Below, one piece after another: positions 27,773 to 39,346 of a stretch of DNA of 64,000 nt (its first letter is position 1; every line of letters starts with the position of its first letter). This DNA is from Methylomonas montana (GTDB lineage Bacteria; Pseudomonadota; Gammaproteobacteria; Methylococcales; Methylomonadaceae). Location: NCBI RefSeq assembly GCF_030490285.1, contig NZ_CP129884.1, positions 2,356,001 to 2,420,000 of the forward strand, given 5' to 3'. The notes under the pieces are model-generated. The model was not told the origin of the DNA, did no database searches, and saw only the letters and a list, made by a program, of their open reading frames with translations. The position numbers and the translations under genes are program-made.

Positions 27773-29740
27773 TCAAGCCACTTTAAATTGCTCCACCAAA
27801 TGGTGCAGGTTATCGCTGACGACGGTTAACGAAGAGGCGCTACGTTTATTTTTTTGCGCCGCCTCGGTTGATTGTTTGGCTAGGCTGGCGGTTTGCACAA
27901 AATTACCGGCGATTTGTTCGGTGGCTTGAGATTGTTGTTTGGCGGCCGAGGCGATCTCCACGCTTTTCTGGTAAATGCTGTCTATCGAGCTTTTAATGCC
28001 CTCGAACGCATCGTGAACCTGCCGCACGGCTTGCGAGGCCTCGGCCGCCGCAAGTTGCTGGTTATTCATCAATGACACGGTGTTATGGGTCGCCTTATTC
28101 AACTTGTCCACCAAAGCCTGTATCTGGTTCGCGGAATGGGCGGTATTGGCCGCCAGACGTCTGACTTCGTCCGCCACCACTGCAAAACCTCGGCCGTGTT
28201 CGCCGGCCCGAGCCGCCTCGATCGCCGCATTCAAGGCCAGCAAATTGGTTTGTTCGGCAAAGCCCTGAATCATATCCAATACGCCGGCGATAGCCGACGC
28301 ATCCTGTTGTAATAATTGCAAAGCGGCGGCAGAATCGTCGATCACCTTGGCCAAACCAACGACTTTATCGTTGGTTTGACTCATGTGCTGTACGCCCTGC
28401 TCTATCAAACCTTGTGACAAGGTGGTGGCATTTTGCGATTCGGCGGCATTTTCGGCAACGCCGCGAAACGATTTCGATAACTCGGCCATCTGCCGAGCCG
28501 CAAATTCGGTGGCTTCTTGTTGTTCGGCGATAATACTTTCCAGATTGTGAGCCACGCCGACGATATTGCCGCCGTATTGCCTTAACGCCGAGCTCTCCTG
28601 ATTGATGTTACGAATCAACAAATTGAAATAGTCGTGCAGTTTGTCTAGTGCCGATTGGGAATGTTTAACTTCGGTAATCCGGCTACGCAACGCAAATCTG
28701 GTGCGTAAATCACCATCGGCCAAGCTATCGATATGGCCGCTGATTTGGCTGATAATCCTGGATAAATGCCGCTTCAACAGCATCATCAGCACGCTGATCG
28801 CGACGATAAACAACAAACAGACGGCGATCGTCAGATAAAGCGCACGTTCATAATACTGATAACCGGCGGTCACTTCAGTCGCCAATGCCTGCAAATCAGC
28901 TTGGAAGTCCTGCATTTGCCGATTGATCTTATCCCGGCTGTCCCTTTTTTGCTGGGCTAGCCGACGGGCATTATCCAGCTCCTTATCATAACGCCCCAAT
29001 AGCGAGCCGAATTCCGCTATCGGTGCCACGGCCATATCTTCCTGGTGGTTTTTACCGGTCGCCGAACCTAAGCTAAACAACTCTTCCTCACCGGTTTCAC
29101 TGGTCAACACACCTAACAATGGCAATTTAGCCAGAGTGGCGGAGCCCGCGCTGAGTGCTTGCAAATAATGGTCGAAAGCATCGCCGCCCGCCGCTTGATG
29201 ACTGAAATAACTTTGCCTGAGCTTGGACAGATTCTGCAAAGCAGATTGTAACTGGCTGATATTTTGCAGATAAGCCATTCTGTCACTTTGCGGGGCCTGC
29301 CGCGCCTGATCGACGTAATCGAGTAACTTCTGCAAATGCCCCGCCATTTGTTGTTCGTTATTGATCAACAACACTTGGGGATCCGCCAACTTACCGGCTG
29401 CAGCCAGTTCCGGTAATGTCGAGTCTTGCAGCGTGACCAACATCTTCAAGAACGGCGAGCGCACCGCCGGCGACAGATGAGGGTTTTGTTCGATCTCGCT
29501 TTTAAGCGTTTGCAAATTACGGGAAATGGTCGGCAACAAGGTCGCTTCGCCGCTGGCTAAATAAGCGAATATCGGCTGATTGACTTGAATGTAAATTGTG
29601 TCCTTTTGCTGGCCGAAAAATTCGACTGTTTGATAGGCATCGTTAAGATGACGCAGCGACCAGCTGACCGCGAAGACAAAACCCACCAAAATTGCCGTCA
29701 ACGCCACGGTCACTAATCTCAATATCTGATTGATTTTCAT
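27773..29740 (-). CDS. Methyl-accepting chemotaxis protein
   Basis: A membrane chemoreceptor of 655 residues. One transmembrane helix is near the N-terminus ([18 protein letters not shown]) and a second near residue 330 ([19 protein letters not shown]), enclosing a helical periplasmic domain of about 280 residues. A HAMP-like region follows, then a signalling domain whose hairpin tip reads [20 protein letters not shown]. The ATG at 29740 is chosen because AAAGGG precedes it. No che genes are adjacent and the ligand is unknown. It converges with the kinase-like gene. Confidence 0.9.
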   Translation of the reverse strand: MKINQILRLVTVALTAILVGFVFAVSWSLRHLNDAYQTVEFFGQQKDTIYIQVNQPIFAYLASGEATLLPTISRNLQTLKSEIEQNPHLSPAVRSPFLKMLVTLQDSTLPELAAAGKLADPQVLLINNEQQMAGHLQKLLDYVDQARQAPQSDRMAYLQNISQLQSALQNLSKLRQSYFSHQAAGGDAFDHYLQALSAGSATLAKLPLLGVLTSETGEEELFSLGSATGKNHQEDMAVAPIAEFGSLLGRYDKELDNARRLAQQKRDSRDKINRQMQDFQADLQALATEVTAGYQYYERALYLTIAVCLLFIVAISVLMMLLKRHLSRIISQISGHIDSLADGDLRTRFALRSRITEVKHSQSALDKLHDYFNLLIRNINQESSALRQYGGNIVGVAHNLESIIAEQQEATEFAARQMAELSKSFRGVAENAAESQNATTLSQGLIEQGVQHMSQTNDKVVGLAKVIDDSAAALQLLQQDASAIAGVLDMIQGFAEQTNLLALNAAIEAARAGEHGRGFAVVADEVRRLAANTAHSANQIQALVDKLNKATHNTVSLMNNQQLAAAEASQAVRQVHDAFEGIKSSIDSIYQKSVEIASAAKQQSQATEQIAGNFVQTASLAKQSTEAAQKNKRSASSLTVVSDNLHHLVEQFKVA

Positions 29741-30020
29741 AAGCCCTTTAGGAATGAATATTGGCGAGAGCGCCAAAAGAAGTGCCAGGGCCGTTAATGT
29801 ATTGGCCGTTTATGACAGCTTTGTGACAAGCACCAAGCAGTGAACCGATAAAGCGAACTGCAACACACAAATAGCAGCACCTTTGGCCGGCTCCAATTAA
29901 CTAGCAGGTTAAATCAGCATCGGTTCCGCAAGCGTTTTGCGTCCGCTATTTTTTGACATATTTCTGACATATTCGCTGACTAGAATTCGCAGCACATTCC
30001 TTTCTGCAGGACACTTAGCA

Positions 30021-31742
30021 ATGATCGATGCCGAACGCATACTTCAAGAAACCTATCCGGACTTTAAATTAGGCAAGGACAATAAACTGGTCGTAAAAGC
30101 CTTGAAAAAGCTGATCCACGAAGACGATTTCAACGAAGTGATTCGCAAAAACCAACATTTGCGCGGCTTTGCCTTCCTGGACAAACTGCTGCATTACTTC
30201 AAATTCAATTATCAGGTCAGCAACGATTGCTATAACAACATTCCCTCGGAAGGCCGGCTGCTGATCGTCGCCAATCATCCAATCGGCACCTTGGACGGCC
30301 TGGCCTTGGTGAAGCTAATCCGCTCGGTACGGCCGGATGTCCGCATCGTCGCCAATCGGGTGCTGTCGCACATGGAACCGCTGCAATCGATATTCCTGCC
30401 GGTCGATGTGTTGTCGGACAAAAAAAAGCTTAAAGATGTTTATAAAGTGATGCTGGATGCGCTGGAAAACGAGGAAGCCATCATTTTCTTCCCAGCCGGC
30501 GAAGTCTCGCGCATCACCCCCAAAGGTATCCGCGACGGCGCCTGGCAATCCGGCTTTATTAAGCTGGCCCGCCGGGCGCAGTGCCCTATTCTGCCTATTC
30601 ATATCAAGGCCAAAAATTCGGCTTTGTTCTATAGCGCCTCGACGCTGTACAAGCCACTGGGCACCATGCTGCTGGTCAAGGAAATGTTCAACAAGAAAGG
30701 CCAGGAAATCAAATTTCTGGTCGGCGCGCCGGTACCCTATCAAGCCATCGCTGAAAGCGAGGAAAGCAATAAGCAGCTCAGCCAACGTTTTCGTAAGCAC
30801 GTGCAAAACCTGGGTAAGAAAAACAAGCTGTCGTTGTTCGAGACCGTCGCGACTGTGGTGCATCCTTCCGATACCAAGGCCGTGAAGAAGGCTCTGTACC
30901 AATCGCGTTTACTCGGCGAGACCCGCGACGGCAAGAAAATCTTTTTATACCAGTTTCAGGACGATTGCCCGGTGATGCGGGAGATTGCCCGTTTGCGCGA
31001 ACTGACCTTCAGAACTGTCGAGGAAGGCACCGGCCTGGCCCTGGATCTGGACAAATTCGATATCTATTACAGCCACATCGTGCTGTGGGACGACAACGAT
31101 CTGGAAATCGTCGGCGCTTATCGGGTCGGCGAAGGCCCGGCCATCATGGCTAGTCACGGCGTGGAGGGTTTTTACACGCAAACCTTGTTCGATTTGCGCA
31201 GCGAATTCGAAGCCTATCTACCCTACAGTATCGAATTGGGCCGCAGCTTCGTGCAACCGCGCTACTGGGGACAACATAGCCTGGATTACCTCTGGTACGG
31301 CATAGGCGCCTATTTGCGCGAACGTCCGGACATTAAATATCTATTCGGCCCGGTCAGCATCAGCAATGCCTACCCTCAGGCCGCCAAGGAACTGATCATT
31401 GGCTTCTATCAACAGCAATGCGGCTCCGATTTACAACATACCAAAGCCAGAACACCGTTCGTGATCTCCCAAGCTGGTCAAGCCTTCGCCGCCAGCGAGT
31501 TTAGTGCGGACTATTCCACCAGCTTTAAAATATTGAATAGCGAACTGAAAAAACTGGGCGTCAAGGTGCCCACGCTATATAAACAATACGTGGAATTATG
31601 CGTCGATAAGGGCTGCCATTTCATCGACTTTAATATCGATCCGGACTTTAACAACTGTATCGACAGCCTGATCATGGTAGAAATCGATAAAATCTCACCC
31701 AAGAAAAGACAGCGCTATATCGAAAAATCGCTGGCCTGCTAA
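30021..31742 (+). CDS. olsF: OlsF-like bifunctional acyltransferase (ornithine lipid synthesis)
   Basis: Two acyltransferase domains are fused in 573 residues. The N-terminal half is PlsC-like, with NHPIGTLD near residue 85 and a FFPAGEVSR block. The C-terminal half is a GNAT-type N-acyltransferase as in OlsB/hemolysin proteins: DLEIVGAYRVGEG, IELGRSFVQPRYWG, LFGPVSISNAYP. That order is the one described for OlsF, which makes phosphorus-free ornithine lipids by N- then O-acylation. ATG at 30021 was chosen (GCAGGA upstream). A less specific alternative is a generic lysophospholipid acyltransferase/hemolysin fusion. It is followed closely by a peptidase and a hydrolase. Confidence 0.7.
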   Translation: MIDAERILQETYPDFKLGKDNKLVVKALKKLIHEDDFNEVIRKNQHLRGFAFLDKLLHYFKFNYQVSNDCYNNIPSEGRLLIVANHPIGTLDGLALVKLIRSVRPDVRIVANRVLSHMEPLQSIFLPVDVLSDKKKLKDVYKVMLDALENEEAIIFFPAGEVSRITPKGIRDGAWQSGFIKLARRAQCPILPIHIKAKNSALFYSASTLYKPLGTMLLVKEMFNKKGQEIKFLVGAPVPYQAIAESEESNKQLSQRFRKHVQNLGKKNKLSLFETVATVVHPSDTKAVKKALYQSRLLGETRDGKKIFLYQFQDDCPVMREIARLRELTFRTVEEGTGLALDLDKFDIYYSHIVLWDDNDLEIVGAYRVGEGPAIMASHGVEGFYTQTLFDLRSEFEAYLPYSIELGRSFVQPRYWGQHSLDYLWYGIGAYLRERPDIKYLFGPVSISNAYPQAAKELIIGFYQQQCGSDLQHTKARTPFVISQAGQAFAASEFSADYSTSFKILNSELKKLGVKVPTLYKQYVELCVDKGCHFIDFNIDPDFNNCIDSLIMVEIDKISPKKRQRYIEKSLAC

Positions 31743-31752
31743 ATATAAACGC

Positions 31753-32769
31753 ATGGACAAGCAAGCTTTCCCGGAGTTGGAGCAGCTGGAAGCGCTGATC
31801 GCGCAATTCGGCGACCGTGCCCGTTGCGAGATTGTCGAACAGATCGCTTATAAAGACAGCCTATTTCCGATACATTGCCTCAGCTTGGGCTCAACCAGCC
31901 CGGACGTACCGGTATTGGCATTTTTCGGCGGCGTGCATGGCCTGGAGAAAATCGGCTCGGAAGTGATACTGGCTTATCTGCAAACCATTTTGCAATTGCT
32001 GGATTGGGACGAGGAATTCAACACCCGCTTGCAGCATTCGCGCTTGGTGTTCGTCCCCATCGTCAATCCGGTCGGCGTGTTTCGCGGCACGCGCTGCAAT
32101 GGCCACGGCGTGGATTTAATGCGCAATTCGCCGATCGAGAGTGTCGGCAATACCCGGCTTTACAGCGGCCAACGTTTCAGCGCCAGGCTGCCCTGGTATC
32201 GCGGCCACGAATCGAAAATGGAACAAGAAGCCCAGGCTTTATGTCGCGTCGTGCATCAGCATTTGTTCAACGCACCGCTATCGATAGCCATAGACCTGCA
32301 TTCCGGTTTCGGCATCCACGACAGACTTTGGTTTCCCTATGCATCCAAGCAAACGCCATTCCCGGGTATCGCCGAAGCGTACGGCCTGAAACAGCTATTT
32401 GATCGTTGCTATCCCCACCATTTCTATAAAATAGAACCGATGAGTCAGGAATATGTCATCAGCGGCGATCTTTGGGATTACTTGTACGACGATTTCGTCG
32501 ACCGACATGGCACACAAAGGGTTTTCCTGCCACTGACATTGGAAATGGGTTCCTGGCTGTGGCTACGCAAGAGCCCGACGCATTTGTTTCAGCGCCACGG
32601 TTTATTTCATCCCTTGCTGCCGCATCGCCAACAACGCATCATGCGCCGGCATTTGACCTTATTCGATTTCCTGTATCGCAGCCTGCTCTACCCAAAAAAA
32701 TGGGTGGGGTTAGGCGGCCAACAACAAGACGATAACCGGCAACAGGCCTTGGATCTGTGGTATGACTAA
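31753..32769 (+). CDS. M14-family zinc carboxypeptidase-like protein
   Basis: Zinc ligands appear as HGLEKIGSE (His-x-x-Glu) and, later, the His in IDLHSGFG. The likely catalytic Glu is in LTLEMGSW. The NPVGVFRGTRCNGHGVDLMRN block is typical of M14 or succinylglutamate-desuccinylase/aspartoacylase relatives. It has 338 residues and no signal peptide, so it is cytoplasmic. It starts 10 bases after the OlsF-like gene and overlaps the next gene by 8 bases. The substrate is unknown. Confidence 0.8.
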   Translation: MDKQAFPELEQLEALIAQFGDRARCEIVEQIAYKDSLFPIHCLSLGSTSPDVPVLAFFGGVHGLEKIGSEVILAYLQTILQLLDWDEEFNTRLQHSRLVFVPIVNPVGVFRGTRCNGHGVDLMRNSPIESVGNTRLYSGQRFSARLPWYRGHESKMEQEAQALCRVVHQHLFNAPLSIAIDLHSGFGIHDRLWFPYASKQTPFPGIAEAYGLKQLFDRCYPHHFYKIEPMSQEYVISGDLWDYLYDDFVDRHGTQRVFLPLTLEMGSWLWLRKSPTHLFQRHGLFHPLLPHRQQRIMRRHLTLFDFLYRSLLYPKKWVGLGGQQQDDNRQQALDLWYD

Positions 32770-33535
32770 TATGGCCGGCCGACATTGGCTATTGCTGCGT
32801 GGTTTATGCCGCGAAACGGCGCATTGGGGCGATTTCCCAGCATGGTTACAAACGGCTTTTCCGGAATCCACTGTCAGCACTCTCGACTTACCCGGCACCG
32901 GCCGGTTTTACCGACAAATAAGCCCGAACAGCATCGAAGCGATAACGGAACACGCCCGCCTCCAGGCTTTACAAGATGGCTTATTGGCACAGCCGGTTAC
33001 CGTCCTAGCGCTATCGCTTGGCGGCATGGTGGCTTGGGAATGGATGCGACGCTATCCGCAAGACATCGCGGCGGCGGCCCTGGTGAATACCAGCTTTGCC
33101 GGCTTGAGTCCTTTTTATCGGCGCTTACGTTGGCAGAGTTATCGGCAATTTCTTGGACTATTGCTGGAGCGGGAATTATACGAGCGAGAACTGGCGATCA
33201 TTCGCCTAATCAGCAATCGTCGCACACATGATTTGGAAACCGCGGCGGCATGGGCGGAAATACAGCAAGCAAGACCGATCGGCTTTACGAATGCCGTGCG
33301 GCAAATCGTCGCCGCCAGCCGTTACCGGCCCGGCAATCACAAACCCAAAACACCAGTCTTGTTGCTGAATAGCCGGTGCGACCGTTTAGTCGCACCGGCT
33401 TGTTCCGATGCCATTCATGAAAAATGGCAAATAGAGACCGTCAGCCACCCATGGGCTGGACACGATCTGAGCTTGGACGATGGAGCCTGGCTGGTAAACC
33501 GTTTAAAAGACTGGACCACCCAGCTAACGGTTTAA
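32762..33535 (+). CDS. Alpha/beta hydrolase
   Basis: 257 residues with an alpha/beta-hydrolase triad: nucleophile Ser in LALSLGGM, Asp in NSRCDRLV, His in WAGHDLSLDD. There is an N-terminal LLLRGLCRE oxyanion strand and no signal peptide. It overlaps the M14 gene by 8 bases and so ends a probable three-gene operon. It could be an esterase or lipase acting on the lipid products of the first gene, but that is inference. Confidence 0.85.
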   Translation: MTNMAGRHWLLLRGLCRETAHWGDFPAWLQTAFPESTVSTLDLPGTGRFYRQISPNSIEAITEHARLQALQDGLLAQPVTVLALSLGGMVAWEWMRRYPQDIAAAALVNTSFAGLSPFYRRLRWQSYRQFLGLLLERELYERELAIIRLISNRRTHDLETAAAWAEIQQARPIGFTNAVRQIVAASRYRPGNHKPKTPVLLLNSRCDRLVAPACSDAIHEKWQIETVSHPWAGHDLSLDDGAWLVNRLKDWTTQLTV

Positions 33536-33544
33536 ATCAAACGC

Positions 33545-33862
33545 TTATTTGATTTCAAACTCGGCTTTATTACGGCCGGCTGCCAACAATTCCTGCATCC
33601 ATTTCGGCGCCAATCCGCGACCGGACCAAGTGAGCGATGCATCGTTGGGGCTGCAGTATCTGGCCGCCACTTTACCGGTTTTTCTTTCGGCTTTTTTTTC
33701 GCCTTCTTGAATATCGACAGTCACGCCAATAGAAGCTGCTAATTCTTTAATTTGAGCAATAACTTCTTTGCGTTTACTGGACTGCCTTTCTTTCAAAGCT
33801 TTTTCAGCTTTTTCTTTTAAAGCTTCTAATTCAGAATCTGAGAGTTTAGTTAAATCAGTCAT
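33545..33862 (-). CDS. H-NS family nucleoid protein
   Basis: 105 residues with an N-terminal coiled coil (LSDSELEALKEKAEKALKE) for oligomerisation and a C-terminal H-NS DNA-binding domain (LTWSGRGLAPKWMQEL). The core motif is WSGRGLAPKW, the variant seen in many proteobacterial H-NS paralogues. The start at 33862 has GAGGA upstream. It converges with the hydrolase gene, with 9 bases between the stops. Proteins of this family silence AT-rich, often foreign, DNA. Confidence 0.88.
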   Translation of the reverse strand: MTDLTKLSDSELEALKEKAEKALKERQSSKRKEVIAQIKELAASIGVTVDIQEGEKKAERKTGKVAARYCSPNDASLTWSGRGLAPKWMQELLAAGRNKAEFEIK

Positions 33863-33924
33863 ATTTTCCTCGTTGATCAAAAAACCCAAGCAATTCTATC
33901 ACCGAATTCTAATAAATAAAACTG

Positions 33925-34623
33925 CTATTCGGGATTTACCATGAAATTGACTTCGGAGTATACCTTGGCTTTTTTATCCGCCAACTGTACTTGCCATTCG
34001 CCTTTATCTTTAGCGGACAGGGTTTTACTAGACCAAACCTTAGATATTGGCTCTTTTATATCTAATTGTTTTTGATAAACGATTTGACCATTACGACGCC
34101 ATTGATGAAAAAGCAGCTGACCTTTCATGTTTTTTATTTCGCTAAAATAAAACAATTCGGCAGATTGAGTGGCGGCGAGCCTAAGCGGCAACTTAATCGG
34201 CTCGCCTGGTTCGTTGTCTTTAGGTTTACCATTTAACGAAGCCCTAATAACGCTACGGTTGAATATAATAGCTGCCGGCTTTTTAGTCATCTCGGCCTTT
34301 TTAATACTTTCCTGATGGTTTTCGAGCACAGGTAAAGTAGCCGGCGCCGTTTTATTTAAAACTGCAGGGGCTTGCGATTCAACAGAATCCGCATCACTTT
34401 TTTCGATTGCTGGAACTTTTAGCGCGGGCTCGATCTGAGTATCACTTGTTTGATCATTGTCGCTAAGCCAGGAATACAGAACGGCTATTATTAAGACTAA
34501 CGTGATAGCGGCTACAAGTATTCGGCGTGTATGCCAGACCGTGACCATCTGCGGCTGTGTTTTTGGCTTTGCTGGTCTATTTTTATCATAATTTATTTTG
34601 ATAACGACTTTATTATCCGACAT
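33925..34623 (-). CDS. DUF2914 membrane-anchored protein
   Basis: 232 residues with one transmembrane helix near residues 30-50 (ILVAAITLVLIIAVLYSWL). A disordered Pro/Ala/Lys-rich linker leads to a C-terminal DUF2914 domain (AELFYFSEIKNMKGQLLFHQW to YSEVNFMVNP). Topology suggests a short cytoplasmic tail and a periplasmic domain. Function unknown. It lies 62 bases upstream of the H-NS-like gene on the same strand and may be cotranscribed with it. Confidence 0.75.
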   Translation of the reverse strand: MSDNKVVIKINYDKNRPAKPKTQPQMVTVWHTRRILVAAITLVLIIAVLYSWLSDNDQTSDTQIEPALKVPAIEKSDADSVESQAPAVLNKTAPATLPVLENHQESIKKAEMTKKPAAIIFNRSVIRASLNGKPKDNEPGEPIKLPLRLAATQSAELFYFSEIKNMKGQLLFHQWRRNGQIVYQKQLDIKEPISKVWSSKTLSAKDKGEWQVQLADKKAKVYSEVNFMVNPE

Positions 34624-34761
34624 GTTTTTTCCCGACGCTTAATAAACAAATACAGACCAACCCACTTTATACGCTAGCCTTTTACAACTTTTTCTCCTTG
34701 GTAATATAACATTTTAGCTCTACCATAATCAGTTCCACTTGCCGAAAACCTGGATGTTCGC

Positions 34762-37605
34762 ATGAGTAGCCTGCTTAAACAATTCGAAGAGTCCTCCTCG
34801 TTGTACGGTGGCAATGCCCAGTACGTCGAGTATTTATACGAACAGTATCTGAACGATCCCGATACCATTAGCCAGAGCTGGCGGCAACGCTTCGACCGCA
34901 TCCACAGCGGCGCAACCGAAGACACGCCGCATAGCATCATTGTCGAGCGCTTCGAGAAATTAGCGATCGCCGAGCCCGGCCGACTGGCCAGAATGCAAGG
35001 CTTTACCGAACAAAGCGTCAAGAAGCAATCGGCCGTGGCTCGGCTGATCAACCATTATCGGGTCAAGGGCCATCAAATCGCCGCCAACAATCCGCTGGGC
35101 AAGTCGCAAAGCGTCCCGGCCGACTTGGAGCCGATCTATTACGGCCTGACCGAAGCCGACATGAGCACGCTGTTCGACACCGGCGGCCTATGCGGTGTGG
35201 ACCGTCTGCCTTTGAAAGCGATCATCCAGACGCTGAACGAAGTCTATTGCGGCAGCATCGGCAGCGAATACATGCACATCGTCGACGACGAGAAGAAGCG
35301 CTGGATCAAGGATAAGCTGGAAGGCGCGAAACCGGATTTTTCCAGCCATCCGGAGAAACGCCAATGGTTATTGAAATTACTGGTTGCCGCCGAAGGACTG
35401 GAAAAATTCCTGCATCGCAAATATGTCGGCCAGAAGCGTTTTTCGCTGGAAGGCGGCGAGTCGCTGATACCGGTTCTCGACGAATTGATTCAACGCGCCG
35501 GCGAAAATAAGGGACAGGAAATTGTGATCGGCATGGCCCATCGCGGCCGCCTTAACGTACTGGTCAATATTCTCGGCAAGAGTCCGGCGGTGTTGTTCGG
35601 CGAATTCGAAGGCACCCACACCTCATTGCCGGGCGCGCTGACCGGCGACGTCAAATACCACCAGGGCTTTTCCTCCAATATCGCCACGCCGGGCGGACCG
35701 ATTCATTTAACGCTGGCCTTCAACCCTTCACATCTGGAAATCATCAATCCGGTGGTAGAAGGCTCGGTGAAGGCCCGCCAGGATAGGCATGGGGTCGACG
35801 GTTTCGAAGCCATCGTGCCGATATTGATCCACGGCGACGCCGCGTTCGCCGGTCAGGGCATCGTGATGGAAACCTTGAATATGTCGGAAACCCGCGCCTT
35901 CTCGACCGGCGGCACCGTGCATATCGTCATCAACAACCAGATCGGTTTCACCACCAGCAATCCGTTCGACGCCCGCTCCACGCTGTATTGTACCGACGTC
36001 GCCAATATGATCCAGGCGCCGGTGTTTCACGTTAACGGCGACGACCCGGAAGCGGTGATTTTTATTACCCAACTCGCGTTGGATTACCGAAACACTTTTC
36101 ATAAAGATGTGGTGATCGATCTAATCTGCTACCGCCGCCACGGCCATAATGAGGCTGACGAACCGGCCGCCACCCAGCCGATGATGTATAAATCAATCCG
36201 CGACCACCTGACGCCGCCGCAAATCTACGCGCAAAAACTGATCGCCGAAGGCGTGGTCACCGAAGACATCGTCCAGAAAATGGAGCACGATTATCAGCAA
36301 CTGCTAAATGAAGGCCTGCCGGTATCGCGCCCTATCATCGAAAACAACGTCTATTCCTATTCCGCGCGTTGGGTGCCTTACCAGAACAAACACTGGGACA
36401 CACCGGTCGATACTGCGATCCCTCTGGAACATATCCAGTTTTGCAACCAACGCTTGCAAAGCCTGCCGGAAGGTTTCGAACTGCATCCTCGCGTCGCTAA
36501 AGTGATGGAAGACCGCAACAAAATGGCGGCCGGCGAGCTGCCGATGGACTGGGGCTTTGCGGAAAACCTGGCTTACGCCACGTTATTGCTGGAAAACTAT
36601 CATATGCGTCTGACCGGCCAGGACATCGGCCGCGGCACCTTCTCGCACCGCCACGCCATTTTGCTGAATCAGGCCAACGGCGAAAACTATATCCCGCTGA
36701 AGTATTTGAGCGAACAACAAGGCCGGGCGCAGATCTTCAACTCGCTGCTGTCGGAAGCCGGCGTGCTGGGCTTCGAATATGGCTACAGCTCAACGGAACC
36801 CAATAAACTGGTGATCTGGGAAGCCCAATTCGGCGACTTCGCCAACGGTGCGCAAGTGGTGATCGATCAGTTCATCAGCTCCGGCGAAACCAAATGGGGC
36901 AAACTTAGCGGTCTGGTGATGCTGTTACCGCACGGCTTCGAAGGCCAAGGGCCCGAGCACTCTTCGGCCCGCCTGGAACGTTACTTACAGTTGTGTGCCG
37001 ATCAGAATATCCAGGTCTGCGTACCCACGACGCCCGCGCAAATTTTCCATTTGCTGCGTCGGCAGATGTTACGTCAGTATCGCAAACCGCTGATCGTGAT
37101 GAGCCCGAAGAGTTTGTTGCGCCACAAATTGGCGACATCAACCCTGACCGACTTAACCCATGGCGAATTTTTTAACGTGATCGGCGAACAGGACGACATC
37201 GATCCTTATCATGTCACTCGCGTGGTATTGTGCGCCGGCAAGGTGTATTACGATCTGCTTGAAACACGCCGCTTAGAACAGGAGCAACTTCGCCATGTCG
37301 CCATCATTCGCATCGAACAGTTGTATCCATTCCCCAATGACCAATTCAAACGGGAAATCGATAAATATCCCAATATCGAACATATCGTCTGGTGCCAGGA
37401 AGAACCTAAAAATCAGGGTGCCTGGTACCAAAGTAAGCATCACTTTTTCGACTTAGTCGATAAGAACATTCCTATCAGCTATGCTGGCCGGGTCGCGGCA
37501 GCGGCACCAGCGGTAGGCAATTACAAAACCCATCTCAACGAACAACGCGCGGTGGTTCACGTCGCGCTCTATGGCAGCAACGAAGGAAATACACATGAGC
37601 TTTGA
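34762..37605 (+). CDS. sucA: 2-oxoglutarate dehydrogenase E1 component
   Basis: E1 of the 2-oxoglutarate dehydrogenase complex decarboxylates 2-oxoglutarate with thiamine diphosphate in the TCA cycle. It has 947 residues, close to E. coli SucA (933). Recognisable blocks are [58 protein letters not shown] and the C-terminal [10 protein letters not shown]. The ATG at 34762 follows a long AT-rich leader. Its 3' end overlaps the sucB start by 11 bases. No gene for the E3 subunit (lpd) or succinyl-CoA synthetase is next to it. Confidence 0.97.
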   Translation: MSSLLKQFEESSSLYGGNAQYVEYLYEQYLNDPDTISQSWRQRFDRIHSGATEDTPHSIIVERFEKLAIAEPGRLARMQGFTEQSVKKQSAVARLINHYRVKGHQIAANNPLGKSQSVPADLEPIYYGLTEADMSTLFDTGGLCGVDRLPLKAIIQTLNEVYCGSIGSEYMHIVDDEKKRWIKDKLEGAKPDFSSHPEKRQWLLKLLVAAEGLEKFLHRKYVGQKRFSLEGGESLIPVLDELIQRAGENKGQEIVIGMAHRGRLNVLVNILGKSPAVLFGEFEGTHTSLPGALTGDVKYHQGFSSNIATPGGPIHLTLAFNPSHLEIINPVVEGSVKARQDRHGVDGFEAIVPILIHGDAAFAGQGIVMETLNMSETRAFSTGGTVHIVINNQIGFTTSNPFDARSTLYCTDVANMIQAPVFHVNGDDPEAVIFITQLALDYRNTFHKDVVIDLICYRRHGHNEADEPAATQPMMYKSIRDHLTPPQIYAQKLIAEGVVTEDIVQKMEHDYQQLLNEGLPVSRPIIENNVYSYSARWVPYQNKHWDTPVDTAIPLEHIQFCNQRLQSLPEGFELHPRVAKVMEDRNKMAAGELPMDWGFAENLAYATLLLENYHMRLTGQDIGRGTFSHRHAILLNQANGENYIPLKYLSEQQGRAQIFNSLLSEAGVLGFEYGYSSTEPNKLVIWEAQFGDFANGAQVVIDQFISSGETKWGKLSGLVMLLPHGFEGQGPEHSSARLERYLQLCADQNIQVCVPTTPAQIFHLLRRQMLRQYRKPLIVMSPKSLLRHKLATSTLTDLTHGEFFNVIGEQDDIDPYHVTRVVLCAGKVYYDLLETRRLEQEQLRHVAIIRIEQLYPFPNDQFKREIDKYPNIEHIVWCQEEPKNQGAWYQSKHHFFDLVDKNIPISYAGRVAAAAPAVGNYKTHLNEQRAVVHVALYGSNEGNTHEL

Positions 37606-38773
37606 AATTCTGGTCCCCAGCCTTCCCGAATCCGTGTCCGACGCCACTTTGGTCACCTGGCACAAGCAATCCGGCGACTGGGTTAACGAAGGCGACAATC
37701 TGGCTGATCTCGAAACCGACAAAGTCATCCTGGAAGTGCCGGCGCCCAAATCGGGTACGCTGGTTGAGCTTGTGGTTCAGGATGGCGAAACCGTGGTAGG
37801 CGGACAACTGTTGGCCAGGCTGGACGCACAACCCGCCAAACCGGCGCCAGTATCCGAGAAAGCGGAAGAAGTCATTCTTAGCCCTTCGGTACGCCGACTG
37901 GTCACCGAACAGGACATTGATCCACAAACCATTAGCGGCTCCGGCAAACATGGCCGTATTCTGAAAAGCGATGTGCTGGATGCGCTGGGTACTCAAGCAC
38001 AGGTCGACGCTGTAAAACCGGCGGCAACGGAAAACGCGCCCTCGCCACTCTCGGCCACTGCCATTGCCAGTTTGCGCCCGGAACAGCGGGTACCGATGAC
38101 TCGCTTGCGCGCTAAAGTCGCCGAGCGCTTGCTGCAAGCCCAACAGAACGCGGCCATGTTGACTACCTTTAACGAAGTCAATCTAAAAGCCGTGATCGAC
38201 TTGCGTAATCAATACAAAGATCGCTTCGAAACCAAACACAACGTTAAGCTGGGTTTCATGTCCTTCTTTGTGAAGGCCTCCATCGAAGCGTTGAAACGTT
38301 TTCCGGCCATCAACGCCTCGATCGACGGCAACGACATCATCTATCACGGCTATTACGACATCGGCATTGCCGTGACCACTCAGCGCGGCTTGATCGTACC
38401 TATTCTGCGCGATGCGGATCAGCTGGATTTCGCCGGTATCGAAAAAGGCATCCACGATTTCGGCAACAAAGCCCGCAACGGCTCGATTAGCGTCGAAGAC
38501 CTCAGTGGCGGTACGTTTACCATCACCAACGGCGGTATCTTCGGTTCGATGCTTTCCACCCCCATCCTAAACCCGCCGCAATGCGCGATCCTGGGCATGC
38601 ATGCCATCAAGGACCGGCCGATAGTGGAACACGGTGAAATCGTGATCCGGCCAATCATGTACTTGGCTTTATCCTACGACCACCGATTAGTCGACGGCAA
38701 GGAGGCGGTGCAATTTTTGGGCATCATCAAGGAATGCCTGGAAGCACCGGCGCATTTGTTGTTGAACATTTAA
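37595..38773 (+). CDS. sucB: Dihydrolipoyl succinyltransferase (2-oxoglutarate dehydrogenase E2)
   Basis: E2 core of the complex, carrying succinyl groups on lipoate to CoA. It has a lipoyl domain at residues 1-75 with the lipoylated Lys in ETDKVILEV, a peripheral-subunit-binding domain around [16 protein letters not shown], and a catalytic domain ending in [14 protein letters not shown] with the active-site His and Asp. 392 residues, family length. The ATG at 37595 was chosen with AAGGA upstream. It is translationally overlapped with sucA. Confidence 0.97.
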   Translation: MSFEILVPSLPESVSDATLVTWHKQSGDWVNEGDNLADLETDKVILEVPAPKSGTLVELVVQDGETVVGGQLLARLDAQPAKPAPVSEKAEEVILSPSVRRLVTEQDIDPQTISGSGKHGRILKSDVLDALGTQAQVDAVKPAATENAPSPLSATAIASLRPEQRVPMTRLRAKVAERLLQAQQNAAMLTTFNEVNLKAVIDLRNQYKDRFETKHNVKLGFMSFFVKASIEALKRFPAINASIDGNDIIYHGYYDIGIAVTTQRGLIVPILRDADQLDFAGIEKGIHDFGNKARNGSISVEDLSGGTFTITNGGIFGSMLSTPILNPPQCAILGMHAIKDRPIVEHGEIVIRPIMYLALSYDHRLVDGKEAVQFLGIIKECLEAPAHLLLNI

Positions 38774-38788
38774 ACGCTAATTGAAAAT

Positions 38789-39328
38789 ATGTACAGATAT
38801 GGTTTCGTGCTGATATTTTTATTGTTATCAACTACTGTATTTGCCGAAACCAATAAGGCTGAGATCCCGCTGCCATTAGTGAACAACGTTAAAAAATTAA
38901 GCGAACTACTAATGGACGCACATGCGTCTGTAACTATTGAACCAGCGACCATCGAGCGTATCGATTTGAAACCAAACCAATCGACCTACCTAATATTATT
39001 TATTGTAGAGAGTTATCTCGGAGGAAATAGCTGGACCCAATATTTGGCAGCGTTTGATTTGGTGAAAGGAGAAGATGGCAAACCAGATAGTTACCCATTA
39101 ATTGATTTTATTCCTATAGGCGGAACCGGTTGCCGTATCGTTCAGAAACTAAATCCTAATGCAGCAACTATACGCGACAACGGCGAAAAAGTTTTCCGTT
39201 TAGATGTTTTAGAAAACACCGAAAGCGATAACCCAAACCATCCTACTAGAACAGCACAACTCGATGTCTTTTTAAAAAGCGGGCGTTTTACCCACTCAAA
39301 TCAATTGTGTTATGGCCCTTGGCACTGA
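38789..39328 (+). CDS. Secreted protein of unknown function, 179 residues
   Basis: A clear signal peptide (MYRYGFVLIFLLLSTTVFAE, cut after TVFA) precedes about 160 residues with no family I recognise. It has two cysteines (GGTGCRIV and NQLCYGPW) that could form a disulphide. Composition is AT-richer than sucAB, which suggests a more recent arrival. It lies 15 bases after sucB and 18 bases before the next gene on the same strand. Confidence 0.65.
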   Translation: MYRYGFVLIFLLLSTTVFAETNKAEIPLPLVNNVKKLSELLMDAHASVTIEPATIERIDLKPNQSTYLILFIVESYLGGNSWTQYLAAFDLVKGEDGKPDSYPLIDFIPIGGTGCRIVQKLNPNAATIRDNGEKVFRLDVLENTESDNPNHPTRTAQLDVFLKSGRFTHSNQLCYGPWH

Positions 39329-39346
39329 ACCGAAAAAATACCGTTA

